From assembly GCA_934757275.1 (NCBI GenBank), contig CAKVLN010000004.1:143503-207502 (forward strand): a DNA stretch of 64,000 bases, given 5' to 3'. A program made the position numbers and the translations under genes. The notes below the pieces were generated by a model, which ran no database searches, had not been told where the DNA came from, and saw only the letters and a program-made list of their open reading frames with translations. This document shows, one piece after another, positions 46,812 to 54,658 of the stretch. Source of the DNA: an uncultured Candidatus Melainabacteria bacterium. Lineage in GTDB: Bacteria > Cyanobacteriota > Vampirovibrionia > Gastranaerophilales > Gastranaerophilaceae. The first letter of the stretch is position 1, and each line of letters begins with the position of its first letter.

Positions 46812-47080
46812 GCATTACCTATTCTGAACCAATTTACAAACTTGTTGAACAAAGTGTTTTCTGGAATATCCTTTTCTTGAATTTCAGGCTCTTCTGTCTC
46901 GAATAAAATCTCATTCGGTTCATTTTCTTCCTTGCGTTCAAACATGTCATCTTCGGGCTGGTCTTTACGTTTTTTGTTCTGGCGCATATACATACCGCCA
47001 CCGCCTAAACCGCCACCATCTTTGTAAGTTGCTTGGGCTTTGTTAATTGGGTTGACATTACTGTTAAAATCAAAAGACAT
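46808..47080 (-). CDS. Hypothetical acidic protein
   Basis: The 90-residue protein has a Gly-rich patch (DGGGLGGGGMYM), a basic stretch and an acidic C-terminal half with an amphipathic end (FNKFVNWFRIG). It is not recognised. It has no signal peptide. Confidence 0.5.
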   Translation of the reverse strand: MSFDFNSNVNPINKAQATYKDGGGLGGGGMYMRQNKKRKDQPEDDMFERKEENEPNEILFETEEPEIQEKDIPENTLFNKFVNWFRIGNA

Positions 47081-47177
47081 AATTTTTAGTCCTGATTGTA
47101 CGTTGCATGTACATTATAAACTATTTTTCAACTTTTTCTAGTGTTTTTATGCTAAAATCATTCTGTCGAGGTAGAGA

Positions 47178-47957
47178 ATGAAAAAATTTTTAAGCATTTG
47201 CGTTTTATTATTGATGTCTGCATTAGCTTGCAATGCTAATGACATGAGATTTGTACAAGTCACTGATGTTCGTTATAACTCAAAAGAAAATAACGAAGCC
47301 TTCGCTAAAACTATACAAGATATTAACAAACAAAAAGATGTCAAATTTGTTGTCTTTACTGGCGACAACATAAATAAACCTGACAAAGAAGATTTAGCTG
47401 CGTTCTTAAAAGAAGCCAAAAAGCTTAACTGTCCTTTTTATATGGTGATTGGCGACAAGGACGTTAACAAACACAGAGAAATGAGCAAAAAGCAATATAT
47501 CAAAGAAATTCAGCACCACATGCGCAAATACAAATTTGAACACCCAAATTATGTGTTTGAACGTGAAGGCATCGCTTTTATCGTTGTTGACGGCTCAAAA
47601 GACGTTATCCCTGGGACAAACGGATATTTTAAAGATGACGTTTTGCAATGGCTAGAAACTCAATTGAGCGAACATCGCAAGCAAAATGTAATTATCTTGC
47701 AACATTTCCCAATTGTTCCACCTGCTGAAAAAGAAACATATTACACTTATAAACCAGAAAATTATTTGAAGATTTTACATAACAACAGAAACGTTAAAGC
47801 CGTTATTTCCGGACATTTTGGCGTAAACAAAGAGCAAAATGTTGATGGAGTTGCGCACATTTCAACCTCGCCAATTCCTTGTTACAGAATAATTGACGTA
47901 ATAGATTGCGACACTCCAAACCCTGTTATTTGGGCAGAATTAAAAGAAGTTAAGTAG
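47178..47957 (+). CDS. Secreted calcineurin-like phosphoesterase with altered metal site
   Basis: The 259-residue protein has a signal peptide (FLSICVLLLMSALACNA) and the metallophosphoesterase fold (VQVTDVRY, FTGDNIN, IGDKDVN, LQHFPI, SGHFGV). Compared with the consensus DxH...GDxxD...GNHD...GHxH, the first His, the GNHD Asn/His and the last His are changed, so metal binding is probably impaired. GAGG lies upstream and TAAAAT (47153-47158) is the likely -10. Confidence 0.75.
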   Translation: MKKFLSICVLLLMSALACNANDMRFVQVTDVRYNSKENNEAFAKTIQDINKQKDVKFVVFTGDNINKPDKEDLAAFLKEAKKLNCPFYMVIGDKDVNKHREMSKKQYIKEIQHHMRKYKFEHPNYVFEREGIAFIVVDGSKDVIPGTNGYFKDDVLQWLETQLSEHRKQNVIILQHFPIVPPAEKETYYTYKPENYLKILHNNRNVKAVISGHFGVNKEQNVDGVAHISTSPIPCYRIIDVIDCDTPNPVIWAELKEVK

Positions 47958-48630
47958 TAATTCCTGTTTTTAATAGCAACATTAGTGTTTTAGCTGTAGC
48001 TAATGCAATATTTGTAAAACCATTATATTTTTTAGCTTTTGTTGATTTAATTTTATCAAAATCTAAATTTTCGCCATAATTGTATTTTTCAAGAAGTTCA
48101 CCAAAGCCTTTTACGCCTTGAAGTTCTTTTGATGAATTGTAATAATCTCTTAGTGAATTTTTCTTTTCTGGCTTAAATTCTGGAGAAGAGGCAATATTAT
48201 CGCATAACATACTTCTCAAATTAGCACTTTTGCCACTTTCTGTATGGTGAACAGAATGGTTACGGTGCCAATTAGATACAAAAGATTTTGGAAAACCTAA
48301 TGTATAAAGAATTAGTTTATCTGCGTCGTGGGTCAAACTATCAATCGAATTTTTGCCAAACAACTCTTTTTCTACCATCGCAAATATAATTTTGTGATCA
48401 TAAGTATGTTTGATATTCTTCACATAGTTTTTAGCATATTGCTTAACTTTGCCCGCAAAACCACGAAGACCAGTCGCACTCTTCTCTGCAACTGGTCTTC
48501 TAGTAAATATATCCACACTTTCACACGTTTTTTCTACAAACTGATATCCGTGAAAGTCACTGCCCTTAATCTTTGGAGGGTGGGCGAAATCTTTAAAATA
48601 ATAAGGGTTAATATTACACTTTAATTCCAT
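47950..48630 (-). CDS. Hypothetical protein with HD/HH metal-like motifs
   Basis: The 226-residue protein carries HDADKLILYTLGF and then WHRNHSVHHTES. This HDxxK...HR..N..HH spacing resembles small HD-like metal proteins such as the DUF5662 group. The basic N-terminal half and the C-terminal helix are unrecognised. It overlaps the convergent phosphoesterase gene by eight bases. AGGAT precedes the ATG. Confidence 0.55.
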   Translation of the reverse strand: MELKCNINPYYFKDFAHPPKIKGSDFHGYQFVEKTCESVDIFTRRPVAEKSATGLRGFAGKVKQYAKNYVKNIKHTYDHKIIFAMVEKELFGKNSIDSLTHDADKLILYTLGFPKSFVSNWHRNHSVHHTESGKSANLRSMLCDNIASSPEFKPEKKNSLRDYYNSSKELQGVKGFGELLEKYNYGENLDFDKIKSTKAKKYNGFTNIALATAKTLMLLLKTGITT

Positions 48631-48677
48631 ATCCTATTTTTGCACATAAAAAATAAAATGCAAGTGGTAAAAAAATT

Positions 48678-49046
48678 TTATGAAAGATTAATATATCTAA
48701 GAAATTCCTTCAAAAACCCTTTAAACCCCGTCTGCCATTTGTGCGAAATGCCGTGGTAATATTCTTCATAGTCTGCAACAATATTTTTAGGCAAATCTTT
48801 ACCGCTCGAAAGTGTTTGCGCAATAAATTCCAAATAATCGTCCTGCTCTTCTCGATATTCAATGTCTTGGTAGCGAATATCCTCGTCGGCCTCGTAATGA
48901 ACTAAAGCGTGATAAGCACACTCAATATCTTTGTCCTTTGTGTCAGGAAAAAGTAAAATTGCTTCTCTTACAGTTCTTTTCTGTGTTAAAACTGAATAAA
49001 TTAACCTTCCAACGAATTTTCTATTGCTAAATTTATTATTGTCCAT
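48678..49046 (-). CDS. Hypothetical protein
   Basis: The 122-residue protein is mostly helical and acidic in its middle (YEADEDIRYQDIEYREEQDD). It is not recognised. It follows the lipoprotein gene after four bases, so it is cotranscribed with it. Confidence 0.6.
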   Translation of the reverse strand: MDNNKFSNRKFVGRLIYSVLTQKRTVREAILLFPDTKDKDIECAYHALVHYEADEDIRYQDIEYREEQDDYLEFIAQTLSSGKDLPKNIVADYEEYYHGISHKWQTGFKGFLKEFLRYINLS

Positions 49047-49050
49047 AATT

Positions 49051-49296
49051 TTAATAAGGGTTAACTATTTTGATATCAAAGTTTGGCGTTTTAGGACCAA
49101 AATCTGCGTCATATTTTAATTTTGGACCTTCTGATAAATCTACACTACCAACATTTGATTGTTTTTGAGGTTCAACGTATCTTGCAAAGCGTCTTTTTGC
49201 TTGAACCATAGTTGATTTTTGTTGTTTTAGGGTACAAGCAGAAAAAAACAAAGTCGAAAACATTGATAAAATTAAAACGTAGCAAATTTTCTTCAT
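49051..49296 (-). CDS. Small lipoprotein
   Basis: The 81-residue protein has a lipoprotein signal with lipobox FSAC. The mature part (about 60 residues) is basic near the start and has no recognised domain. It is the first gene of a two-gene unit. Confidence 0.7.
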   Translation of the reverse strand: MKKICYVLILSMFSTLFFSACTLKQQKSTMVQAKRRFARYVEPQKQSNVGSVDLSEGPKLKYDADFGPKTPNFDIKIVNPY

Positions 49297-49521
49297 ACAA
49301 AGTCCTCAATATATTTAATTATCACATATATTAAGGAGTTTTTTATCCTGCTAAAGAATGAATTTCTTTTTTGCAAAATATGGTCTAACCCCCCATGGCT
49401 ACATGGTTTCGTCATGTAAATTTATATTAAACTTTATTGATTATAACTTTACATTTGCTTCTATTTAAAATAGTATGTTAGTATAGTGGTATAGTATAGA
49501 AAAAATAAAAGAGGAATAATT

Positions 49522-50691
49522 GTGGACAATTTAGGACCAGATATTTTCGGAAGAAAAGATATTGAAAACATTCAATCATCAGATAATATGACTCAACAAC
49601 CAGCTCCTGGCATCAGCCCTGCTAAAATCAAAGTTATTGGTGTTGGCGGTGGCGGTGGAAACGCTGTTAACAGAATGATTAAGTCAGGTTTGACAGGTGT
49701 TGAATTTTGGTTGATGAATACTGACTTACAAGTTTTGCAATACTCAACTTGCAAAAACAAAATTCAATTAGGTGCTAAGTTGACAAACGGTCTTGGTGCT
49801 GGCGGTGAACCTCAAGTTGGTGAAAAGGCAGCTGAAGAAGCACAACAAGAAATCACAAGCGCAATTGAAGGCGCAGATATGGTATTCGTAACTGCTGGTA
49901 TGGGCGGTGGTACTGGTACTGGTGCTGCTCCTGTGGTTGCAAAAATCGCTAAAGATTTGGGCATTTTGACAATCGGTGTTGTTACAAAACCTTTCTCTTT
50001 TGAAGGTAAGAGAAGACAAAATCAAGCACAACAAGGTCTTGAAAAATTAAGAGAATCAGTAGATGCTCTTATCGTTATTCCTAATGATAAATTGTTAGAT
50101 GTTGTTGATAGACGTGTATCACTTCAAGAATCATTCATCGTTGTTGATGAAGTTCTTCTAAGAGGTGTTCAAGGTATTTCAGACATCATCACAATCCCAG
50201 GTTTGATTAACGTAGACTTTGCAGACGTTAAGAGTGTAATGGCTGCATCTGGTTCAGCACTTATGGGTATTGGTCGTGGTACTGGTGAAGGCAGAGCTAT
50301 TGAAGCTGCTAAAATCGCTATCAATTCTCAACTTCTTGAAACTTCAATCAATGGTGCATCTGGTGTTATCGTTAACATCACAGGTGGTCCTGATATGACA
50401 TTACACGAAGTAACTGATGCAACAAACATTATTAACGATGCAGTTCTTGATGACGCTAGAGTTATCATTGGTGCAGTTGTTGATGATAACATTCAAGGCG
50501 AAATTCAAATCACAGTTATTGCAACTGGTTTTGAACTTAAATCACAAATGCCAATTGAAGAAAAAGTTGAAAACCGTTCAATCAGCGCAGCAGAATTTTT
50601 CTCAGGTGCATTCAATAATACACAACAGCCAAAAGCTCCTACAATGTCTAATTTCTCAGACATTCAAATTCCAGACTTTTTGCGTAAGTAG
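49522..50691 (+). CDS. ftsZ: Cell division protein FtsZ
   Basis: The 389-residue tubulin homologue has [14 protein letters not shown], the GTP loop [10 protein letters not shown] and the T7 loop region ([11 protein letters not shown]). The C-terminal peptide (IQIPDFLRK) would bind FtsA or SepF. It starts with GTG after GAGGA. It forms the Z ring. It is a single gene, away from murD-ftsW-murG. Confidence 0.97.
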   Translation: MDNLGPDIFGRKDIENIQSSDNMTQQPAPGISPAKIKVIGVGGGGGNAVNRMIKSGLTGVEFWLMNTDLQVLQYSTCKNKIQLGAKLTNGLGAGGEPQVGEKAAEEAQQEITSAIEGADMVFVTAGMGGGTGTGAAPVVAKIAKDLGILTIGVVTKPFSFEGKRRQNQAQQGLEKLRESVDALIVIPNDKLLDVVDRRVSLQESFIVVDEVLLRGVQGISDIITIPGLINVDFADVKSVMAASGSALMGIGRGTGEGRAIEAAKIAINSQLLETSINGASGVIVNITGGPDMTLHEVTDATNIINDAVLDDARVIIGAVVDDNIQGEIQITVIATGFELKSQMPIEEKVENRSISAAEFFSGAFNNTQQPKAPTMSNFSDIQIPDFLRK

Positions 50692-50716
50692 TTGTTGGTT
50701 TGATAAGTTAAATAAA

Positions 50717-50746
50717 AAAACGACCATTAAATGGTCGTTTTTTTTA
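50717..50746 (+). terminator. ftsZ terminator
   Basis: AAAACGACCAT-TAA-ATGGTCGTTTT followed by a T run. Confidence 0.9.
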
Positions 50747-50761
50747 TGCTTAATTATAAGC

Positions 50762-50818
50762 AATGTAACATTTTCAAAAATTACTAGCAAAATATATATT
50801 TAGAGAGTTTAGTATAAT
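50762..50818 (+). promoter_or_regulatory. ATGTAACAT box and -10 before the 50845 gene
   Basis: AATGTAACA (50762-50770) lies 42 bases before TATAAT (50813-50818). Confidence 0.45.
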
Positions 50819-50844
50819 TGTTGAAAGTATACAAGGAGATATTA

Positions 50845-51237
50845 ATGAGAATACAAAAAATTGAAAACTCTAATATTATTAATAAAAATAATATGCAAAC
50901 ATTTAAAGGCTTTGCTAATGGCAGATATTATGATGATTGGATAATTAAAGAAGCAAAAGAAGCAATGAATAACCCAGATTGGAAGGATAAATTTATACAA
51001 AAGAAAAAGACAGTATCTGATTCTTTAAAAACTTGGCAAGATACACTTGATACAGGTGGTGAAAATGAAAATATGGCAACAAGAGTAATTTTAGGAATTT
51101 GTTCATTAGGAATTTCTGAAATAGGTTTTGGCGCATTGGGAATTTTAGAAGATAAAAATGAAAATAAGCGAATTGATGAAACTATAAATAAAATTCGTAA
51201 TTGCATGGAAGATTTGTGGCGAGAAAAAAATAGTTAG
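50845..51237 (+). CDS. Small lineage-specific protein with TFKG motif, partner of AAA+ gene
   Basis: From the ATG at 50845 (AGGAGA upstream) the product has 130 residues. It starts with an Asn-rich tail and TFKG (19-22), then charged helices and a hydrophobic stretch (VILGICSLGISEIGFGALGIL). Not recognised. It lies eight bases before the AAA+ gene and shares its promoter. Confidence 0.6.
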   Translation: MRIQKIENSNIINKNNMQTFKGFANGRYYDDWIIKEAKEAMNNPDWKDKFIQKKKTVSDSLKTWQDTLDTGGENENMATRVILGICSLGISEIGFGALGILEDKNENKRIDETINKIRNCMEDLWREKNS

Positions 51238-51245
51238 GAAACAAA

Positions 51246-52397
51246 ATGAAAGTTTTACCTGTAAATAATAATCTTAATTTTTATAGCAATGTAAAAGAAA
51301 CTAACAACCAAACAGACAATAAAAGAACAAAAAAAGAAATGGTTAATTATGCGTCTATTATTGGTTTAATTGGTTTAAGCACATTGTTAATGTTGGATAG
51401 AACATCAGAAATAAGAATAAAAAAACTATTAGCTAAAAAAGAGCAAGATGTTAGAACTCATGCGGGTGATACGACTAAACTTGTATTCAGCAATCTAAAA
51501 AATAACAAATCAGTTATGTCATTAGACGAGATTTCTGGTCTAGACAACCTTAAAAAATTTGTAAACCAAATAGATATTTTGTCTAAAAACAAAGAAGTTT
51601 CCAAAGAACACAAAATTGAAAATTCTGTGTCTATTCTTTTATGGGGACTTCCTGGAACAGGAAAAACTACTGCTGCAAAAGGAATCGCTAAAAAACTAGA
51701 TGCTGATTTTATTAGTTTAAACAAAGAACTTTTTGATTCAAGCTATGTTTCAGAAGGACCACGTCAACTAAGTTCATACTTAGAATCTATAAAAGAATAT
51801 TCAAAAAATAATCCTAACAAAAAAATTGTAGTATTCATGGACGAAATTGACGGAACAATATCTATTGATAACGGAAGCAATACAAGACATTCAGAAGATT
51901 TAGTAAATGTAATGAAAAGATATCTTACAGATTTACAATCCGAATGTGACAATATAATTTTCATAGGAGCTACGAATAAAGACCCTAACGGATTAAAAAG
52001 TGATAATACTGCTATAAAATTAAATAATGCAATTTTGAGCCGCTTTAATTACCAGTTTGAAATTGGATTGCCAGACGAAAATGCAGTTTTTGACGCATGG
52101 TCAAAACTTACTAAAACTCTAAGTGGAAAAGAAAAATTTACGGAAAAACAAAATAAACTAATTTCTGAAACATTTAATAAACTTGGAATGTCATACAGAG
52201 ATATAAAAAACATATCTGATAAATTAAATATTGAAGATGCAGTCGAATTTTGTAAAAAAGGCAGCTACAATTCTAAAACAAATTTAATTTATGCGCTTCA
52301 AAATGATGAAAAAATTGGCTACGACCATATAAAAAAAGCAAATATTGATACTGATTTAAAGAAAAAAATCATTAATAACTTAGAAAATAATATTTAA
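51246..52397 (+). CDS. Membrane-anchored AAA+ ATPase
   Basis: The 383-residue protein has an Asn-rich N-terminus (NNNLNFYSN), a membrane helix (about 35-51, YASIIGLIGLSTLLML) and a AAA+ module: Walker A GLPGTGKTT, Walker B VVFMDEID, sensor 1 IFIGATN and an Arg-finger region (LSRFNYQFEIGLP). It lacks a protease domain, so it is not FtsH itself. Its substrate is unknown. It may act with the 50845 product. Confidence 0.8.
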   Translation: MKVLPVNNNLNFYSNVKETNNQTDNKRTKKEMVNYASIIGLIGLSTLLMLDRTSEIRIKKLLAKKEQDVRTHAGDTTKLVFSNLKNNKSVMSLDEISGLDNLKKFVNQIDILSKNKEVSKEHKIENSVSILLWGLPGTGKTTAAKGIAKKLDADFISLNKELFDSSYVSEGPRQLSSYLESIKEYSKNNPNKKIVVFMDEIDGTISIDNGSNTRHSEDLVNVMKRYLTDLQSECDNIIFIGATNKDPNGLKSDNTAIKLNNAILSRFNYQFEIGLPDENAVFDAWSKLTKTLSGKEKFTEKQNKLISETFNKLGMSYRDIKNISDKLNIEDAVEFCKKGSYNSKTNLIYALQNDEKIGYDHIKKANIDTDLKKKIINNLENNI

Positions 52398-52789
52398 GAA
52401 GAAATATTAAAAAATATCGCCATGTTAAGATATGTTGCAAACAGTATCCACAAAAAATATGGGTACAAGATTTGTGCGGAAATTTTCGACACTTCATAAA
52501 ATTTCTTTATTGTTAAATACACAAAAATATCTAAAAATACTAAAACCAAAAGTGCTAAGCCAACATTCTTCATCAAAAAGAAAATTGGCGACCAAACAAT
52601 GTTCAAAAGCATTTGAACAATAAAATAAATATAACCGACAATCTTATTATGACGAGTTTTTGTCGTTGTATAAATAACCAACGACAAAAAAATCATCAAA
52701 TACAGAACAAACCACACTGGAGCGAATAGCCAATTTGGCGGCATCAAGAAAGGTTTCGGAAGATTTGTGTACCAAATAGAATCATACAT
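52394..52789 (-). CDS. tspO: TspO/MBR family membrane protein
   Basis: The 131-residue protein begins WYTNLPKPFLMPPNWLFAPVWFVLY and has MLLNIVWSPIFF, the TspO signatures, and five membrane helices. TspO proteins bind tetrapyrroles or sterol-like ligands in stress responses. It overlaps the end of the convergent AAA+ gene by four bases. Confidence 0.85.
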   Translation of the reverse strand: MYDSIWYTNLPKPFLMPPNWLFAPVWFVLYLMIFLSLVIYTTTKTRHNKIVGYIYFIVQMLLNIVWSPIFFLMKNVGLALLVLVFLDIFVYLTIKKFYEVSKISAQILYPYFLWILFATYLNMAIFFNISS

Positions 52790-52849
52790 ATTCTATTATA
52801 TGCAATTCTCAATGAATTTTTCATTAACCTTTGTAAGTAACTGTTTCTT

Positions 52850-53776
52850 CTACTTTGTTACAACAAAGCTAATCCATTGGTCTTGAGAAATAGTGTCAAT
52901 AATCTTCAAACCTTCTCTTTCAATAGCCTCCAAAACAACTGGTTTCTTTTCGTCCAAAATACCGCTCAAAGACATTATTGCATCATCTTTCATAATATTT
53001 TTCAAGTCACCCATGATTTCAGCCAAAACATTATGAAGAATATTTGCACAAACAAAATCAAATTTTTCAGTAATTTTATCAGCAGTATTTAATTCAAAGG
53101 TTACGGCAGGGCTACCCTCCCCTTGAGGGTAATCCGCAACATTTATTCCATTAATCTTTGCATTTTCTTTGCAAACATCAATCACGGTATCATCAATATC
53201 ACAACCATAGGCTGATGCGGCACCAAATTTTATAGCGCAAATCGAAAGAATACCAGAGCCCGTTCCAATATCTGCAACCTTGTCACCTTTTTTCAAATAC
53301 TTTTCAATTGCCTTCATGCAAAGTTGTGTAGTTTGGTGCGTTCCCGTTCCAAATGCACACCCAGGGTCAAGCGTGATAGTAATTTCACCCTCTTTTGGTT
53401 CATAAGTCAACCAACTAGGAACTACTGCAATTTTGTCAGTTACATGCGTTACTGTCCACTTTTCTTTCCATTTTTTTGACCAATCTTGGTTTTCTTTTTC
53501 ATCAACAGTAATCTCCCAACTGCCCAATTCTTCGTCAGAAAAACCACGCTCTTTTAAAAGTTCACGTTCTGTTTTTAATAATTCAACTGGGTTGCAGTTC
53601 AAATCGGTCAAAAATACTCTTAAAGTACCTTTTGTAGTTGCCGTCATCACAAGGTCTTTATACGTTTCTTCTGCTAAAACAACGCCTTCACAATCAAAAT
53701 TTGAAAAGCATATATCAGAAACAATTTCTTCGATTTCTGGATTAATTGAAATTCTTAATTCGTAATAATTATTCAT
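52850..53776 (-). CDS. prmA: Ribosomal protein L11 methyltransferase PrmA
   Basis: The 308-residue SAM methyltransferase has LDPGCAFGTGTHQTT, the SAM loop DIGTGSGILSI, and FDFVCANIL (NxxL-type catalytic motif). It trimethylates L11. Between NGINV and the FDFV strand lies DYPQGEGSP, encoded by a CCCTCAAGGGG palindrome (53117-53131 region) that matches an intergenic repeat at 4690-4704; this looks like a small palindromic insertion in the coding sequence. Confidence 0.9.
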   Translation of the reverse strand: MNNYYELRISINPEIEEIVSDICFSNFDCEGVVLAEETYKDLVMTATTKGTLRVFLTDLNCNPVELLKTERELLKERGFSDEELGSWEITVDEKENQDWSKKWKEKWTVTHVTDKIAVVPSWLTYEPKEGEITITLDPGCAFGTGTHQTTQLCMKAIEKYLKKGDKVADIGTGSGILSICAIKFGAASAYGCDIDDTVIDVCKENAKINGINVADYPQGEGSPAVTFELNTADKITEKFDFVCANILHNVLAEIMGDLKNIMKDDAIMSLSGILDEKKPVVLEAIEREGLKIIDTISQDQWISFVVTK

Positions 53777-53821
53777 ATTTTTCCTTTATAAACTATTGAA
53801 GTATCTAAAAAACATGTTAAA

Positions 53822-54007
53822 ATAAAAATACAGGCAAGGGTGACGCATACACCCAGACCTGCGCCCTTATTAAAGGACTAGGATTGAAAGAATTATTGCT
53901 AATAATAGCAATAATTCTTTTTCGTTGATTTCAACTATCATTCTAACCTCCTATCGTTGATAGTTAAAATGTTCGTCAAAATCTTTAGCCTGTATTTTCA
54001 AAGTTCT
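53822..54007 (-). ncRNA. Candidate structured transcript of about 185 bases
   Basis: A good promoter (see next) would start a minus-strand transcript near 54007. Arms AAAATACAGGC (53998-53988, transcript 5' end) and GCCTGTATTTT (53835-53825, 3' end) form an 11-bp closing stem. A TGACG/CGTCA pairing can extend it. Inside is a hairpin of 15 bp (AAAGAATTATTGCTA, loop TTAT). A T-rich tail follows at 53829-53819. It also holds a 23-codon ORF with a strong ribosome site. Length and closing stem recall 6S RNA, but I cannot show the family; a type I toxin mRNA is the other reading. Confidence 0.5.
53870..53941 (-). CDS. 23-residue hydrophobic peptide ORF
   Basis: AGGAGG (53952-53947) lies five bases before the ATG. 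The peptide starts MIVEINEKE and continues with a run of Leu, Ile, Val and Ala, ending SILVL: a single short membrane helix. Within the mRNA the ribosome site sits in the loop of an AACTATC/GATAGTT stem. This is like small membrane toxins or regulatory peptides. Expression is unproven. Confidence 0.45.
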   Translation of the reverse strand: MIVEINEKELLLLLAIILSILVL

Positions 54008-54013
54008 TGATAT

Positions 54014-54042
54014 ATTTTATCAAAAAATATTAAAATTATCAA
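54014..54042 (-). promoter_or_regulatory. Promoter of the structured transcript
   Basis: TTGATA (54042-54037) and TAAAAT (54019-54014) on the minus strand are 17 bases apart, with TG before the -10. Confidence 0.75.
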
Positions 54043-54074
54043 TGTATATTCTTATAAACACCTATTTGTTAAAT

Positions 54075-54137
54075 TTTGTAACACTAACTCCTCATGAAGA
54101 GCAATTTTTTACAAGTTAAATGCTTTTTATATATAAC
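54075..54137 (+). promoter_or_regulatory. TTTGTAACA box and -10 before the 54149 gene
   Basis: TTTGTAACA (54075-54083) lies 46 bases before a TATATA/TATAAC -10 region (54130-54137). Confidence 0.5.
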
Positions 54138-54148
54138 GAGGATAAAAT

Positions 54149-54580
54149 ATGTGCTTTTGTAACACAACTAACATTGTAATAAACGGTGCAAGAATAAATT
54201 CTGGCTGCTGCGGTTTCCCATCATTCGGAATGATGATGCCGACAACTTTTTCCCCAGGGTGCTTTGGCTACGGCTTTAGCAATAGCGGTGGAAACATGTT
54301 TGAAATGGGAGCTGGCATTGGACTAGGCTACGCAGCTGGTATGGCACTAATTCCAGCATTACCTTCTGTTTTCAAAGGTGTTGGACAAGCCTGCAGTTGG
54401 GCATGGAATAAAGCCATCGTTCCAGCTGGTAAAGCACTCGGTCAAGCATGTAGTTGGGCGTGGAATAATGCTATTGTTCCAGCCGGTAAAGCAGTTTTTG
54501 AAGGTGTCAAATCGGCTGTTAACTGGGTCGGCAATGGCATAAAAAGTGCTTGGAATTGGATAACAGGAAAGAACAAATAA
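54149..54580 (+). CDS. Small Gly/Cys-rich protein with a 19-residue tandem repeat
   Basis: The 143-residue protein has a Gly/Phe/Met-rich N-terminal part with five or six Cys, a hydrophobic stretch (GAGIGLGYAAGMALIPAL) and two tandem copies of GQACSWAWNKAIVPAGKAL (residues 79-97 and 98-116), followed by a half-related Trp-rich end. The amphipathic, Trp/Ala/Lys-rich repeat suggests membrane interaction. No family is recognised. ACGAGGAT precedes the ATG. Confidence 0.6.
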   Translation: MCFCNTTNIVINGARINSGCCGFPSFGMMMPTTFSPGCFGYGFSNSGGNMFEMGAGIGLGYAAGMALIPALPSVFKGVGQACSWAWNKAIVPAGKALGQACSWAWNNAIVPAGKAVFEGVKSAVNWVGNGIKSAWNWITGKNK

Positions 54581-54601
54581 TCAATTAAATTAGTGTAAAC
54601 A

Positions 54602-54634
54602 AAGACGCCGAGCTTAAAAGCTCGGCGTCTTAGT
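54602..54634 (+). terminator. Terminator after the 54149 gene
   Basis: A 14-bp stem AAGACGCCGAGCTT with an AA core is followed by a short T-rich stretch. It may also serve glnA on the other strand. Confidence 0.75.
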
Positions 54635-54658
54635 TTATTCACAACATAACTCACAAAA

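Noticed and set aside
53822..54007. SRP RNA or tmRNA as identity of the structured transcript
   Set aside because: There is no conserved SRP apical motif and no tRNA-Ala-like end.
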